Origin: Thinopyrum elongatum
Taxonomy: Eukaryota; Streptophyta; Magnoliopsida; Poales; Poaceae
Assembly: GCA_011799875.1 (NCBI GenBank)
Contig: CM022301.1
Coordinates: 209,767,888 to 209,831,887 of the forward strand
DNA length: 64,000 nucleotides
Reading direction: 5' to 3'
Shown here: piece by piece, positions 1 to 11,241 of the stretch
Layout of the letters: the number at the start of each line of letters is the position of its first letter
How positions within the stretch are numbered: the stretch's first letter is position 1
Position numbers and translations under genes: made by a program
The notes under the pieces: generated by a model
The model's input: the letters and a program-made list of their open reading frames with translations, nothing else
Told to the model about the DNA's origin: nothing
Databases searched by the model: none

Positions 1-589
1 GACACACTTTCCTGGGTTAATGCCCAGCCTCGGAAGATCAACACGTCACAGCCCTACCTAGCCTCAGCAGAGAGGTCCCCACCGGTCTACATCCTAAGCA
101 CTCCGGGGTCTTGGGCCCATCGCCCGTTGCACTCCAGGTCGTTGCGAGCAGGGTGGATACCAGTACCACCCGTGTAGTGGATGGCACGATCCGACCATGC
201 CACAATGCTAAACTGGACGTCTAACAAAGCTTTGGCTGATACTGCAACGCCGAGTGCCCATAACTGTTCCTGCGTGGTGGTTAGTGCGTAAAGGCCAGTG
301 GCCAACTCAGATCAAATACCCAAACCCTTGATGTATTTGGAGCTCATGGAGACGGGCAGAGACTCACGATCATGTGACCCCGTCGCCCTGTCTCGAGGAA
401 ATACAACAAGGGCTAGCCCAGCCCACTCGAGGGCGGCCTGCCTGCCCGGCCATGCCTCGTAATTATCTCGCGGGTGCTCTCCGGGCCCGCCCGACTTTCA
501 CATCAACTCGCGGGTACCCCTCAGGGACGACCCGATTTCAACAATGGTCTCAAGTAAAGTCCAGGTAACTATGTGTCCATAACATCAAG

Positions 590-810
590 GGGGAATCCGA
601 GGAATCACCCTCGATGGAATCCACTTGATGTAATCATCAAGGTGAACATAGGAGGAATCACCCTTGAGGTTCACACTTGAGGTGTTGCACGACAGAGTCG
701 TATAGGGAGTGGTGAAGGAGGAGTCACCCTCGATGAGCACGACCGAATAGCTACACTACAGAGTTATCATCAGGAGTGCGTTATGAGGTATCACCCTCGG
801 CACTCGATAG
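590..810 (-). repeat. Four-copy CGAGGGTGAT motif array in the LTR
   Basis: Four copies of a motif reading GAGGAATCACCCTCGATG or close to it lie near 597, 656, 722 and 786, spaced about 55-65 bp. The same four-motif arrangement is kept in the solo LTR (30070-30280) and in C's 3' LTR (35935-36140), so it belongs to the LTR family. Function unknown. Confidence 0.6.
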
Positions 811-1115
811 TAGCTCTGCATAGTCGAGCAACAAAAGGGGGGTGAGGTGATGTGTCGGGGTCTGGACGTCGATCATGTTGATCGAGTCATCGGTCATCAA
901 GCCGAGGCAACTGGGACAAGGTGAGGGGTCACCGGTGGATCACTAACGAACCTATACTAAGCAGTTTAGGATAGGCAGGTAAGGTACAACAGCAGGTTAC
1001 AAAAGCAGGCTATGCATCAGATATAGGAGCAATCAATAACAGTAGCAAAATCTAATGCAAGCATGAGAGAGAATAGAATGGGCGATATCGGAATGATCAA
1101 GGGGGGTTTGCTTGC

Positions 1116-1193
1116 CTGGAAGCTCTGCTGAAAGGGAAGAAGGGTCGTCAGCGACGTAGTCGATCACAGGGGCATCAACAGCGGACTTGGGGT
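1116..1193 (-). CDS. Conserved LTR exon B (78 nt) of a short spliced frame
   Basis: On the minus strand a pyrimidine-rich tract ending GGTAG precedes a 78 nt segment encoding PKSAVDAPVIDYVADDP followed by SSLSAELP. It ends at CCAG with a following GCAAGC, a good GC-type splice donor. The homologous segments in the other two LTR copies are 90 nt (30584-30673) and 72 nt (35566-35637). All differ by multiples of three and keep the acidic/Tyr-rich frame and the downstream donor. The partner exon C would lie left of the window. Product unknown. The exon is inferred from conservation and splice signals, with no transcript evidence. Confidence 0.4.
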
Positions 1194-3494
1194 CTACCGG
1201 AGAAGAAAAGGGGGAGAAACAGTAAATACAAAGCACATAGATGCATGACATGACTACATGCAGAGCTAGGGGTGTTCTAACGCAATGTTACTCGATAGCA
1301 ACGAAGGGGGATAACATCCAGGAAAGTGTTCCCGAAGTCTGCCATTTTCGAACAGATGAAATGGAGGGGGACGATTTCATGTTCGCTATGCTTGGGGCAT
1401 GTGACAGACGAACGGAGGGCGTACTCGGATTCGTCATATTTTTCTGAGCAACTTTCATGTATAAAACTTTTTCATCCGAGTTACGGATTATTTTATATGT
1501 TTTTTCAAAGTTTTAACAATATTCTGAAATTATTAGTAATTATTAAATTCGACAGAAAATGAATAATGATGTCAGCATGAGGTCAGAGTGATGTCAGTAG
1601 TCAACTTTGACCTGTTGACCAGTCAAACTGACAGGTGGGTCCTACTGTCATAGACTAGGTTTAGTTAAACAGATATAATTAGACTATTTATGTAATTAGT
1701 TAATTAAACAAACTTAATTAAGCTAATTAATTAATTACTATTAATATTATTTATATATATATATATATATTTATTCTTTTTTAAAAACAAAACAGGGGAG
1801 TGTGGGCCCCGGCTGCCATAGGCCCAAGTGGCCTAACGGGGCGGGTTACCGGGTGCGTGGGTGCGGGCGCCCGTGCCCGAGGCCACTAGGGGCGGCGAGC
1901 ACTCGGGCACCCAGGAGGGTGCGCGCCGGAGGAGCAAGGACGGGCGCGCGGCCGGCGGAGGCGGCGGAGCAGCTGCGGGCCATGGGCGGGGAGCACGGCC
2001 GACGGGTGGAGGCGGGCACGGCGGCCGAAGGCGGCGGGGCGAGGGGGCAATAGCGGGCGCGACACTTGCAGTAGCCGGCGGCAGGGGAGCGCAGGCAGCC
2101 TAGGTAGGAGGCGCGGGCAGCGCAGGGCAGGGTGCCACGCGGGGTAGGGTGGCCGGCGACCGCAGGTGGCTGCAACGGCGGCTGGCGAACGGCGGCAGGC
2201 AGCGGGTAGCGTGGGGGGCGCGAGCAGCTGCAGGTAGTAGCGAGGAGCAGGGGTACGGCGAGGGCATGCCCCGGAGAGGCCTTGGGCATGGGCGGAGCAC
2301 GACGAGTAGCGGCTGGGGTGCTCCGGCGGGCGCGCGCAGAAGGCGCCGGTGTTCATGCCCCGAGAAGGTAGGTGCGACCGGCGGACGGCGCGGGCCAGCG
2401 CGGCCGGGCGCGATAGAGCGTGGGGATGGTGAAAGCCAACCTACAGGCAGACGCGAGCATAGGCCACCAGGCGCGGGCGTGAGCGGCTGGGTGCAGATGA
2501 AGCGGCGGCAATACGCAGCAGTTAAGGCAGCAGCAGTAGAAGAGCGCGAGCGAGGCGACGCACACACGCGGTGGTGCAGAGGAGCGCGACCAAGCGAGGC
2601 CAGAGGAGCGCGGGAACGCGACGGCGGCAGCGGTGAGCGAGTGCAGAGAGAGAGGGAGGAAGAGGGGGTGCTCACCCCCGTTGCAGGGGGACTGGGCGGC
2701 GAGGCTCGGTGGAGCTAGTCAGGGGGGAGACCGGGGACGACGAGGCGACGGGGAGGCGGTCCGGTGCGGTGGCGTCTTCGGGCGCGCCGTCGACGTGCGA
2801 CCAGAGGGGAAAAGGGGATGAGGGCGCGAGGGAGGGAGGAGAGGAGGGGACTAGGGTTCCAGGGAGGGGGTCAGGGTCTTATAGACGAGGGGGAAGGCCG
2901 TGGATGGTCGGCACCTGGCTGGGGCGCCATGGATGGCCTCCACGATCCCCCTCTCGTGAACAGGAGGAGGACGGAGGGGTATGTGGGCCGGCCTGGTCGG
3001 CTGTGGCCAACTGGGCCAAGAGGCCCACTAGGGGGAGGGCATTTTCCTTTATTTTCTTGTTTCATTTTTCTTTTTATTTATTTTATTTTTTATTTAATAT
3101 CCACTTTATTTTAGTTTAATTAAAATACAAAAGTAGTTTCTAAATTAGTATTACTATTTACACCTCTACCACAAAAAGTTTGGTACTCAAATAAATTATT
3201 TTGATATTTTAGAAATTATAAAAGGCATTTATATAATAACTTAAGCCACTGTTTTAATTATTTTTTAGCACTTAAACATTTTATAAAAATTTGATTTCTT
3301 CACCAATAATACTTATGAATTATTTGCCACAGTTTGCACATTTTAGTTTCGACATTATGAAAACTTTAAATTTTGACTTTAATTTAAATTTGAATTCGAA
3401 CCGATTTGAATCTAAGCGAGATTAGCAACAGAAATAGTGGTGACATGGCCTCACTAACAGAGGATTACTGTAGCTTAATTATCCGGGCGTTACA

Positions 3495-3663
3495 ACTAAT
3501 CATGCATCATCGGAGAGGCACCAATGAGGATGATGAACCTCTCCATGATGGTGTTAGATTGGATCTCGTGGTTCTGGAACTTGCGGCGGCTGGAATTGTG
3601 TTTCGTCGACTCCCCTAGGGTTTCTGGAATATTTGGGAATTTATAGGGCGAAGAGGCGGTGCA
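3495..3663 (-). repeat. Element B 3' LTR, truncated outer part
   Basis: Aligns with 15884-16050 of B's complete LTR, including TATA-like AATTTATAGGGCG. Homology starts directly after the C' LTR end at 3494, so the outer ~1.06 kb of this LTR lies beyond the C' insertion. It ends in GTGCA (3659-3663), the TSD of element A, and resumes at 10916. Confidence 0.85.
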
Positions 3664-4438
3664 TGATGTCTACTATGCAACCTTCTTGTAGACTCGTGTT
3701 GGGCCTCCAAGCGCAAAGTTTTGTAGGACATTAGCAAATTTCCCTCAAGTGGATGACCTAAGGTTTATCAATCCGTGGGAGGCGTAGGATGAAGATGGTC
3801 TCTCTCAAACAACCCTACAACTAAATAACAAAGAGTCTCTTGTGTCCGCAACACACCCAATACAATGGTAAATTGTATAGGTGCACTAGTTCGGCGAAGA
3901 GATGGTGATACAAGTGTAATATGGATGGTAGATATAGGTTTTTGTAATCTGAAAATATAAAAACAGCAAGGTAACTAGTAACAAAATTGAGCAAAAATGG
4001 TATTGCAATGCTTGGAAACAAGGCCTAGGGTTCATACTTTCACTAGTGCAAGTTCTCTCAACAATGATAACATAATTGGATCACATAACAATCCCTCAAC
4101 GTGCAACAAAGAGTCACTCCAAAGTTTCTATCGGAGAACGTAGGACGAAAACATGCATCAACCCCTATGCATAGATTACCCCAATGTCACCTCGGGAATC
4201 CGCGAGTTGAGTGCCAAAATATGCATCAAGTGAATCAATATAACATCCCATTGTCACCACAGATATCCCATCGCAAGACATACATCAAGTGTTCTCAAAT
4301 CCAATACTCAATCCAACATAACGAAACCTCAAAGAGCAAGACTCAATTCATCACAAGAAGGTAGAGGGGGAGAAACACCATATGATCCAACTATAATAAC
4401 AAAGCTCGCGGTACATCAAGATCGTGCCAAATCAAGAA

Positions 4439-4481
<43 letters not shown>

Positions 4482-5047
4482 TCAAACACATAGCTACTGG
4501 TACATACCCTCAGCCCCGAGGGTGAACTACTCCCTCCTCGTCATGGAGACCGCCGGGATGATGAAGATGGCCACCGGTGATGGTTTCCCCCTCCAGCAGG
4601 GTGCCGGAACGGGCTCCCGATTGGTTTTTCATGGCTACAGAGGCTTGCGGTGGCGGAACTCCCGATCTAGGTTTCTTTTCGGGGGTTTCTGTATTTATAG
4701 GAATTTTTGGCATTGGTCTCACGTCAGGGGGGTCCACGAGGCGGTGGCAAGGTAGGGGGGTGCGCCCTAGGGGGGTGGGCGCACCCTCCACCCTTGTGGT
4801 TGCCTCGGGACTCTTCTGGCCCAACTCTTGTGCCTCGGGGGTGTCTTTTGGTCCATAAAAAATCACCGTAAATTTTCAGCCAATTCCGAGAACTTTTATT
4901 TCTGCACAAAAAATGACACCACAGTAGTTCTGCTGAAAACAGCGTCAGTCCGGGTTAGTTCTAATAAAGTCATACCAAAACCATATAAAATTGTTGTAAA
5001 CATGGCATGAATACTTCATAAATTATAGATACGTTGGAGACGTATCA
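3664..5047 (-). repeat. Element A 3' LTR
   Basis: 1384 bp, read on the minus strand from TGATACGTCTCC (5047) to GTAGACATCA (3664). A TATA box (minus TATAAAT, 4693-4699) follows the U3 part. It is longer than the other LTR mainly through an expanded GA microsatellite at 4442-4477. Confidence 0.9.
4442..4477. repeat. (GA)n microsatellite in A's 3' LTR
   Basis: About 36 bp of alternating GA. The matching place in the other LTR (about 10333-10352) has roughly 18 bp, so length changed after insertion. Confidence 0.95.
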
Positions 5048-5062
5048 GCATCCCCAAGCTTA
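5048..5062 (-). other. Element A polypurine tract
   Basis: The minus strand reads TAAGCTTGGGGATGC directly before the 3' LTR TGATACG. This is the expected position and composition for plus-strand priming. Confidence 0.8.
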
Positions 5063-8000
5063 ATTCCTGCTCGTCCTCGAGTAGGTAAATGGTAAAAGAA
5101 AGAATTTATGAAGTGTGAATGCTACCTAGCATATTTATCAATGTAATCTTCTCTAATGTGGCATGAATGTTCAGATCCATTAGATTCAAAACAAAAGTTT
5201 AATATTGACATAAAAACAATAATACTTCAAGCATACTAATAAAGCAATCATGTCTTCTCAAAATATCATGGCCAAAGAAAGTTATCCTTACAAAATCATA
5301 TAGTCTGGCTATGCTCCATCTTCATCACACAAAGTATTAAATCATGCACAACCCCGATGACAAGCCAAGCAATTGTTTCATACTTTTGATGTTCTCAAAC
5401 CTTTTCAACTTTCACGCAATACATGAGCGTGAGCCATGGATATAGCACTATAGGTGGAATAGAATATGGTGGTTGTGGAGAAGACAAAAAGAAGGAGATA
5501 GTCTCACACCAACTAGGTGTATCAACGTGCTATGGAGATGCCCATCAATAGATATCAATGTGAGTGAGTAGGGATTGCCATGCAACGGATGCACTTGAGC
5601 TATAAGTGTATGAAAGCTCAAAAAGAAACTAAGTGGGTGTGCATCCAACTCGCTCACTCACGAAGACCTAGGGCAATTTGAGGAAGCCCATCATTGGAAT
5701 ATACAAGCCAAGTTCTATAATGAAATTTTCCCACTAGTATATGAAAGTGATAACATAGGAGACTTTCTATCATGAAGGTCATGGTGCTACTTTGAAGCAC
5801 AAGTGTGGAAAAAGGATAGTAACATTGTGCCATCTCTCTTTTCTCATTTTTTATTTTGGGCTCTTTGGCCTCTTTTTTTTCTCTTTTCTCTTTTTTTTAA
5901 TTATTTTTTTATTTTTCGTCCGGAGTCTCATCCCGACTTATGGGAGAATCATAGTCTCCATCATCCTTTCCTTACTGGAACAATCCTCTAATAATGATGA
6001 TCATCACACTTTTATTTACTTACAACTCAAGAATTACAACTCGATACTAGAACAAAGATAAGACTCTATATGAATGCCTTCGGCGGTGTACCGGGATGTG
6101 CAATGATCAAGAGTGACATGTATAAAAAAATATGAATGATGGCTTTGCCACAAATACGATGTCAACTACATGATCATGCAAAGCAATATGACAATGATGA
6201 AGCGTGTCATAATAAACGGAACGGTGGAAGTTGCATGGAAATATATCTCGGAATGGCTATGGAAATGCCATAATAGGTAGGTACGGTGGCTGTTTTGAGG
6301 AAGGGTATATGGTGGGTTTAATGCACCGGCAAAAGTTGCGCGGTACTAGAGAGGCTAGCAATGGTGGAAGGGTGAGAGTGCGTATAATCCATGGACTCAA
6401 CATTAGTCATAAAGAACTCACATACTTATTGCAAAAGTTTATTAGCTATCAAAACAAAGTACTACACGCATGCTCCTAGGTGGATAGATTGGTAGGAAAA
6501 GACCATCGCTCGTCCCCGACCGCCACTCATAAGGAAGACAATCAATAAATAAATCATGCTCCGACTTCATCACATAACGGTTCACCATACGTGCATGCTA
6601 CGGGAATCACAAACTTTAACACAAGTATTTCTACCAATCCACAATTACTCACTAGCATGACTCTAATATCACCATATTTATATCTCAAAACAATCATAAG
6701 GAATCAAACTTCACATAGTATTCAATGCACTTAATATGAAAGTTTTTATTATATCCCTCTTGCAACGGACAAACTACTCCAAAAAGATAGAAGTGAAGAT
6801 CAATGAGTAGTTGAATAATTATGTAGCTATGTAAGGACTCTCTCTCATTTAAAAATTTCAGATCTTAAGTACTTTATTCAAATAGCAAGCAAAACAAGAA
6901 TAAAATGACACTCTAAGGATAGCACATATCATGTGAAGATGCAAAAACTTAGGCTCAACCGATACTAACCGATCATTGTTGATGAAGAAAGGTGGGATGC
7001 CTACCGGGGAATCCCCAAGCTTAGATGCTTGAGACTTCTTGAAATATTATCTTGGGGTGCCTTGGGCATCCCCAAGCTTGAGCTTTTGTGTCTCCTTAAT
7101 TCCTTTTATATCATGGTTTCCCTAAATCTTAAAAACTTCATCCACACAAAACTCAACAAGAACTCGTGAGAAAAGTTAGTATAAATCAAATGCAAAAACT
7201 TATCATTATCTACTGTAGCAAATCACTAAAATTATTATTTAACATTACATACTAAATGCCTCTGCATATTTAATACTCCTATCCTCAAATAGAATCATTA
7301 AACAAGCAAACATATGCAAACAATGCAAATATAACAGCAATCTGTCTAAACAGGACAGTCTGTAAAGAGTGCAATTGTACTCACACTTCCCTAACTCAAA
7401 AATTCTGAAAAATTACCACACTGTAGAAAATTTGTTGTTACTGTGTAAAAATTTCAAGATTTTATCATGTTTTGACTTTCCATAAGAATTCAGACAATGA
7501 TAGAAAACTTTCTGTTTTCAAAACAGCAACATACAGACTTGCAAAATAAGCAGGTAAAGGCTATACTTGACACTTTTATTGAACTAAAAGATGAAAAAAA
7601 TTATTCTAAATAACAGAAAGCAAATACTAATAAAATAAAATGATGCTCCAAGCAAAACTCATATCATGTGAAGAATAAAAATATAGCTCCAAGTAAGGTT
7701 ACCGATAATGTTGGAGACGAAAGAGGGGATGCCATCCGGGGCATCCCCAAGCTTAGTTGCTTGGATCTTCCTTGAATATTACCTTGGGGTGCCTTGGGCA
7801 TCCCCAAGCTTAGGGTCTTGTCACTCCTTATTCTCCTTATATCGATATCTCACCCAAAACTTGAAAACTTCAATCACACAAAACTTAACGGAACTTCGTG
7901 AGATGGGTTAGTATGATAAAACAAATCATTCACTTTGGTACTGTCAAGACATGATTCAAATTTTTTATCACATGATACCTACTGTACCCTATCATTTCTA

Positions 8001-8455
8001 CAATTTATATTGAGCAATATAAGCCATAGAAACTAGGAAACAAGCAAACTATGCATCGAAATCAGAATCTGTAAAAAACAGAACAGTCTGTAAAGATCTG
8101 AATTAAGCTCATACTTCTGTTACTCCAAAAATTCTGAAAAATAGGAAAACGTAGAAAATTTGTATATAAATCCTCTGTAAAAAATTCAGAGTTTTTCCAC
8201 ATTCCAGTAAAAGACAGGAATTTCTGTACTGGACGCAAAAGTTTCTGTTTTTGCACAGAATCAAGTCAACTATCAACCACACTATCCCAAAGGCTTTACT
8301 TGGCACCTTATTCAAACAAAAGCTATAAAACATGATTACTACAGTAGCTTAATTATGTGAACACACATAAATAGTAGGGGTAAATATTGGGTTGTCTCCC
8401 AACAAGCGCTTTTCTTTAATGCCTTTTTAGCTAGGCATGATGATTTCAATGATGC
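5063..8455 (-). other. Element A non-coding internal region with PPT-like repeats
   Basis: 3.4 kb of AT-rich DNA with no supported gene. Copies of the PPT motif (plus strand GCATCCCCAAGCTT or close) recur near 7010, 7068, 7741 and 7799, in pairs separated by about 58 bp with a shared spacer (CTTGGGGTGCCTTGG on the plus strand). A related pair is present in element B near 13003-13081. Short open frames here look random. Confidence 0.6.
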
Positions 8456-9427
8456 TCACATAAAAGATAAGAATTGAAATATAATGGGAGCATCATGAAG
8501 CATATGACTAGCACATTTAAGTCTAACACACTTTCTATGCATAGGGATTTTGTGAGCAAACAACTTATGGGAACAAGCATCAACTAGCATAGGAAGGCAA
8601 AGCAAGCATAACTTCAAAACTTTAAGCACATAGAGAGGAAACTTGATATTATTGCAATATGTAGAAGCATAAGTTCCTCTCTCATAATAATTTTCAGTAG
8701 CATCATGAATGAATTCAACAATATAACTATCACATAAAGCATTCTTTTCATGATCCACAAGCATAGAAATTTCATTACTCTCCACATAAGCAAATTTATT
8801 CTCATGAAAAGTAGTGGGAGCAAACTCAACAAAATAACTATCATGTGAGGTATAATCCAATTGAAAATTAAAATCATGATGACAAGTTTCATGATTATCA
8901 TTATTCTTTATAGCATACATGTCATCACAATAATCATCATAGATAGCAACTTTGTTCTCATAATCAATTGGAACCTCTTCCAAAATAGTGGATTCGTCAC
9001 TAAATAAAGTCACGACCTCTCCAAATCCACTTTTATCAATATTTTGAAAAGATTCAACACCCTCCAAAATAGTGGGATCATTAGTACCTAGAGTTGACAC
9101 TCTTCCAAACCCACTTTCATCAATATAATCATCATAAATAGGAGGCATGTTTTCATCATAATAAATTTTCTCATCAAAACTTGGGGGACAAAAAATATCA
9201 TCTTCATCAAACATAGCATCCCCAAGCTTATGGCTTTGCATATCATTAGCATCATGGATATTCAAAGAAAGCATACTAACAACATTGCAATCATGCTCAT
9301 CATTCAAAGATTTAGTGCCAAACATTTTATTAACTTCTTCTTCTAACACTTGAGCACAATTTTCCTTTCCATCATTTTCACGAAAGACATTAAAAAGATG
9401 AATAATATGTGGCAACCTCAATTCCAT
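8456..9427 (-). CDS. Element A orphan ORF (323 aa) in the gag position
   Basis: Open frame starting 126 nt after the 5' LTR, where gag normally begins, ATG to stop without interruption. It is unlike any gag, protease or polymerase I know. The N-terminal two thirds are strongly acidic (many D/E/N). Two degenerate repeats occur: residues ~105-120 SGFGRVSTLGTNDPTILE and ~132-150 KSGFGEVVTLF. A CDSYIVEF motif, a hydrophobic Leu-rich stretch (about 25 residues, possible membrane segment) and a basic MPMHRKCVRLK motif close the protein. Element B encodes a diverged homologue (13748-14581) in the same place. The intact frame and shared motifs argue for past selection. No function is assigned. Confidence 0.7.
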   Translation of the reverse strand: MELRLPHIIHLFNVFRENDGKENCAQVLEEEVNKMFGTKSLNDEHDCNVVSMLSLNIHDANDMQSHKLGDAMFDEDDIFCPPSFDEKIYYDENMPPIYDDYIDESGFGRVSTLGTNDPTILEGVESFQNIDKSGFGEVVTLFSDESTILEEVPIDYENKVAIYDDYCDDMYAIKNNDNHETCHHDFNFQLDYTSHDSYFVEFAPTTFHENKFAYVESNEISMLVDHEKNALCDSYIVEFIHDATENYYERGTYASTYCNNIKFPLYVLKVLKLCLLCLPMLVDACSHKLFAHKIPMHRKCVRLKCASHMLHDAPIIFQFLSFM

Positions 9428-9524
9428 TTTTTTGTAGTTTTCTTTTATAGACTAAACTAGTGATAAAACAAAAAACTAAAAGATTCAGTTGCAAGATCTA
9501 AAGATATACCTTCAAGCACTAACC

Positions 9525-9542
9525 TCCCCGGCAACGGCGCCA
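9525..9542 (-). other. Element A primer binding site
   Basis: The minus strand reads TGGCGCCGTTGCCGGGGA, ten bases inside the 5' LTR. The form is that used by Athila/Sabrina-type elements, which I recall as complementary to the 3' end of a tRNA-Asp. The tRNA assignment was not checked. Confidence 0.75.
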
Positions 9543-9552
9543 GAAAAGAGCT

Positions 9553-10915
9553 TGATGTCTACTACGCAACCTTCTTCTTGTAGACTCATGTTGGGCCTCC
9601 AAGCGCAGAGTTTTGTAGGACAGTAGCAAGTTTCTCTCAAGTGGATGACCTAAGGTTTATTAATTCGTGGGAGGCGTAGGATGAAGATGGTCTCTCTCAA
9701 ATAACCCTGCAACCAAATAACAAAGAGTCTCTTGTGTCCCCAACATACCCAATACAATGGTAAATTGTATAGGTGCACTAGGTCGGCGAAGAGATGGTGA
9801 TACAAGTGTAATATGGATGGTAGATATAGGTTTTTGTAATCTGAAAATATAAAAACAGCAAGGTAACTAGTAACAAAAGTGAGCAAAAACGGTATTGCAA
9901 TGCTTGGAAACAAGGCCTAGGGTTCATACTTTCACTAGTGCAAGTTCTCTCAACAATAATAACAGAATTGGATCACATAACAATCCCTCAACGTGCAACA
10001 AAGAATCACTCCAAAGTTTCTATCGGAGAACGTAGGACGAAAATGTGCATCAGCCCCTATGCATAGATTACCCCAATGTCACCTCGGGAATCCACGAGTT
10101 GAGTGCCAAAACATGCATCAAGTGAATCAATAGAACATCCCATTGTCACCATAGATATCCCATCGCAAGACATACATCAAGTGTTCTCAAATCCAATACT
10201 CAATCCAACATAACGAAACCTCAAAGAGCAAGACTCAATTCATCACAAGAAGGTAGAGGAGGAGAAACACCATATGATCCAACTATAATAACAAAGCTCG
10301 CGGTACATCAAGATCGTGCCAAATCAAGAACACAAGAGAGAGAGAGAGAGATCAAACACATAGCTACTGGTACATACCCTCACCCCGAGGGTGAACTACT
10401 CCCTCCTCGTCATGGAGACCGCCGAGATGATGAAGATGGCCACCGGTGATGGTTTCCCCCTTGGCAGGGTGCCGGAACGGGCTCCCGATTGGTTTTTCGT
10501 GGCTACAGAGGCTTGCGGCGGCGGAACTCCCGATCTAGGTTTCTTTTTGGGGGTTTCTGTATTTATAGGAATTTTTGGCGTCGGTCTCATGTCAGGGGGG
10601 TCCATGAGGCGGCGACAAGGCAGGGGGGCACACCCTAGGGGGGTGGGCACGCCCTCCACCCTTGTGGTTGCCTCAGGACTCTTCTAGCCCAACTCTTGTG
10701 CCTCAAGGGTCTCTTTTGGTCCATAAAAAATCACCATAAATTTTCAGCCCATTCCGAGAACTTTTATTTCTGCACAAAAAACGACACCACGGTAGTTCTG
10801 TTGAAAACAGCGTCAGTCTGGGTTACTTCTAATAAAATCATACCAAAACCATATAAAATTGTTGTAAACATGGCATGAATACTTCATAAATTATAGATAC
10901 GTTGGAGACGTATCA
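9553..10915 (-). repeat. Element A 5' LTR
   Basis: 1363 bp partner of 3664-5047, read on the minus strand from 10915. The TATA box (minus TATAAAT) is at 10561-10567, within the conserved CCTATAAATACAG context, and would drive minus-strand transcription toward the orphan ORF. Confidence 0.9.
10561..10567 (-). promoter_or_regulatory. TATA box of element A 5' LTR
   Basis: Minus strand CCTATAAATACAG, a consensus plant TATA box. It is duplicated at 4693-4699 in the 3' LTR. Confidence 0.6.
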
Positions 10916-11241
10916 GTGCAGGAGACCTTCGCCGGCCCCAAGATACAACAGGGCGCCCCCTGCTGTATCTTGGGCCCCACGGGCCTCCTCCTAGGTGCTT
11001 TCTTGATCCCCAAGGTGTCTTATGGTCTAAAAAAATATCTAAAAAGTTTTGCTGTGTTTGGAATCCGTTTGGTACTGATATTCTGCGAAGCAAAAAACAA
11101 CAACTAGCACTGGGCACTATGTCAATAGGTTAGTCCCAAAAAATGATATAAAGTTGCTATAAAATGATTGGAAAACATCCAAGATTGATAATATAACAGC
11201 ATGGAACAAGCAAAAATTATAGATACGTTGGAGACATATTA
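10916..11241 (-). repeat. Element B 3' LTR, inner part
   Basis: Continuation of 3495-3663 after element A; begins with A's TSD copy GTGCA. Matches 16037-16394 of the complete B LTR, with a decayed terminus (CATATTA where the intact copy has CGTATCA). The next bases on the plus strand, GCATCCCCAAGCTTA, are B's polypurine tract. Confidence 0.85.

Larger units (their letters stand above)
1..3494 (-). mobile_element. Tekay-family LTR, minus strand, cut by window edge (C')
   Basis: Reverse-complement copy of the LTR found complete at 33519-37579. The match runs from the LTR start (TGTAACGCCCGG read on the minus strand from 3494) to the window's left edge, so about 0.8 kb of its 3' end is outside. 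Parts in minus-strand order: an AT-rich start (3100-3494), a GC-rich block (1800-2900), an AT-rich block with a TA microsatellite near 1750, a short conserved exon (1116-1193) and a motif array (590-810). It abuts truncated LTR sequence of element B at 3495, so it inserted into B. Whether it is a solo LTR or the 5' LTR of a full element cannot be seen. Open frames in the GC-rich block are proline/arginine-rich composition artefacts. Confidence 0.85.
3664..10915 (-). mobile_element. Element A: non-autonomous Gypsy LTR retrotransposon (Sabrina-like)
   Basis: A complete minus-strand element with two LTRs (3664-5047 and 9553-10915), TG...CA termini, perfect 5 bp TSD GTGCA (3659-3663 and 10916-10920), PBS at 9525-9542 and PPT at 5048-5062. 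In a 245 bp stretch the LTRs differ at about 14 positions, so the insertion is not recent. The internal region (4.5 kb) has one long ORF (8456-9427) directly after the PBS. The rest is AT-rich non-coding DNA with internal PPT-like copies. No gag or pol domains are present, so the element is non-autonomous. It inserted in B's 3' LTR. Confidence 0.9.

Noticed and set aside
1802..2821. Several overlapping long open frames on both strands
   Set aside because: They lie in the GC-rich block of an LTR, are Pro/Arg/Gly/Ala-rich in every frame, and the corresponding blocks in the two other LTR copies do not keep the same protein.
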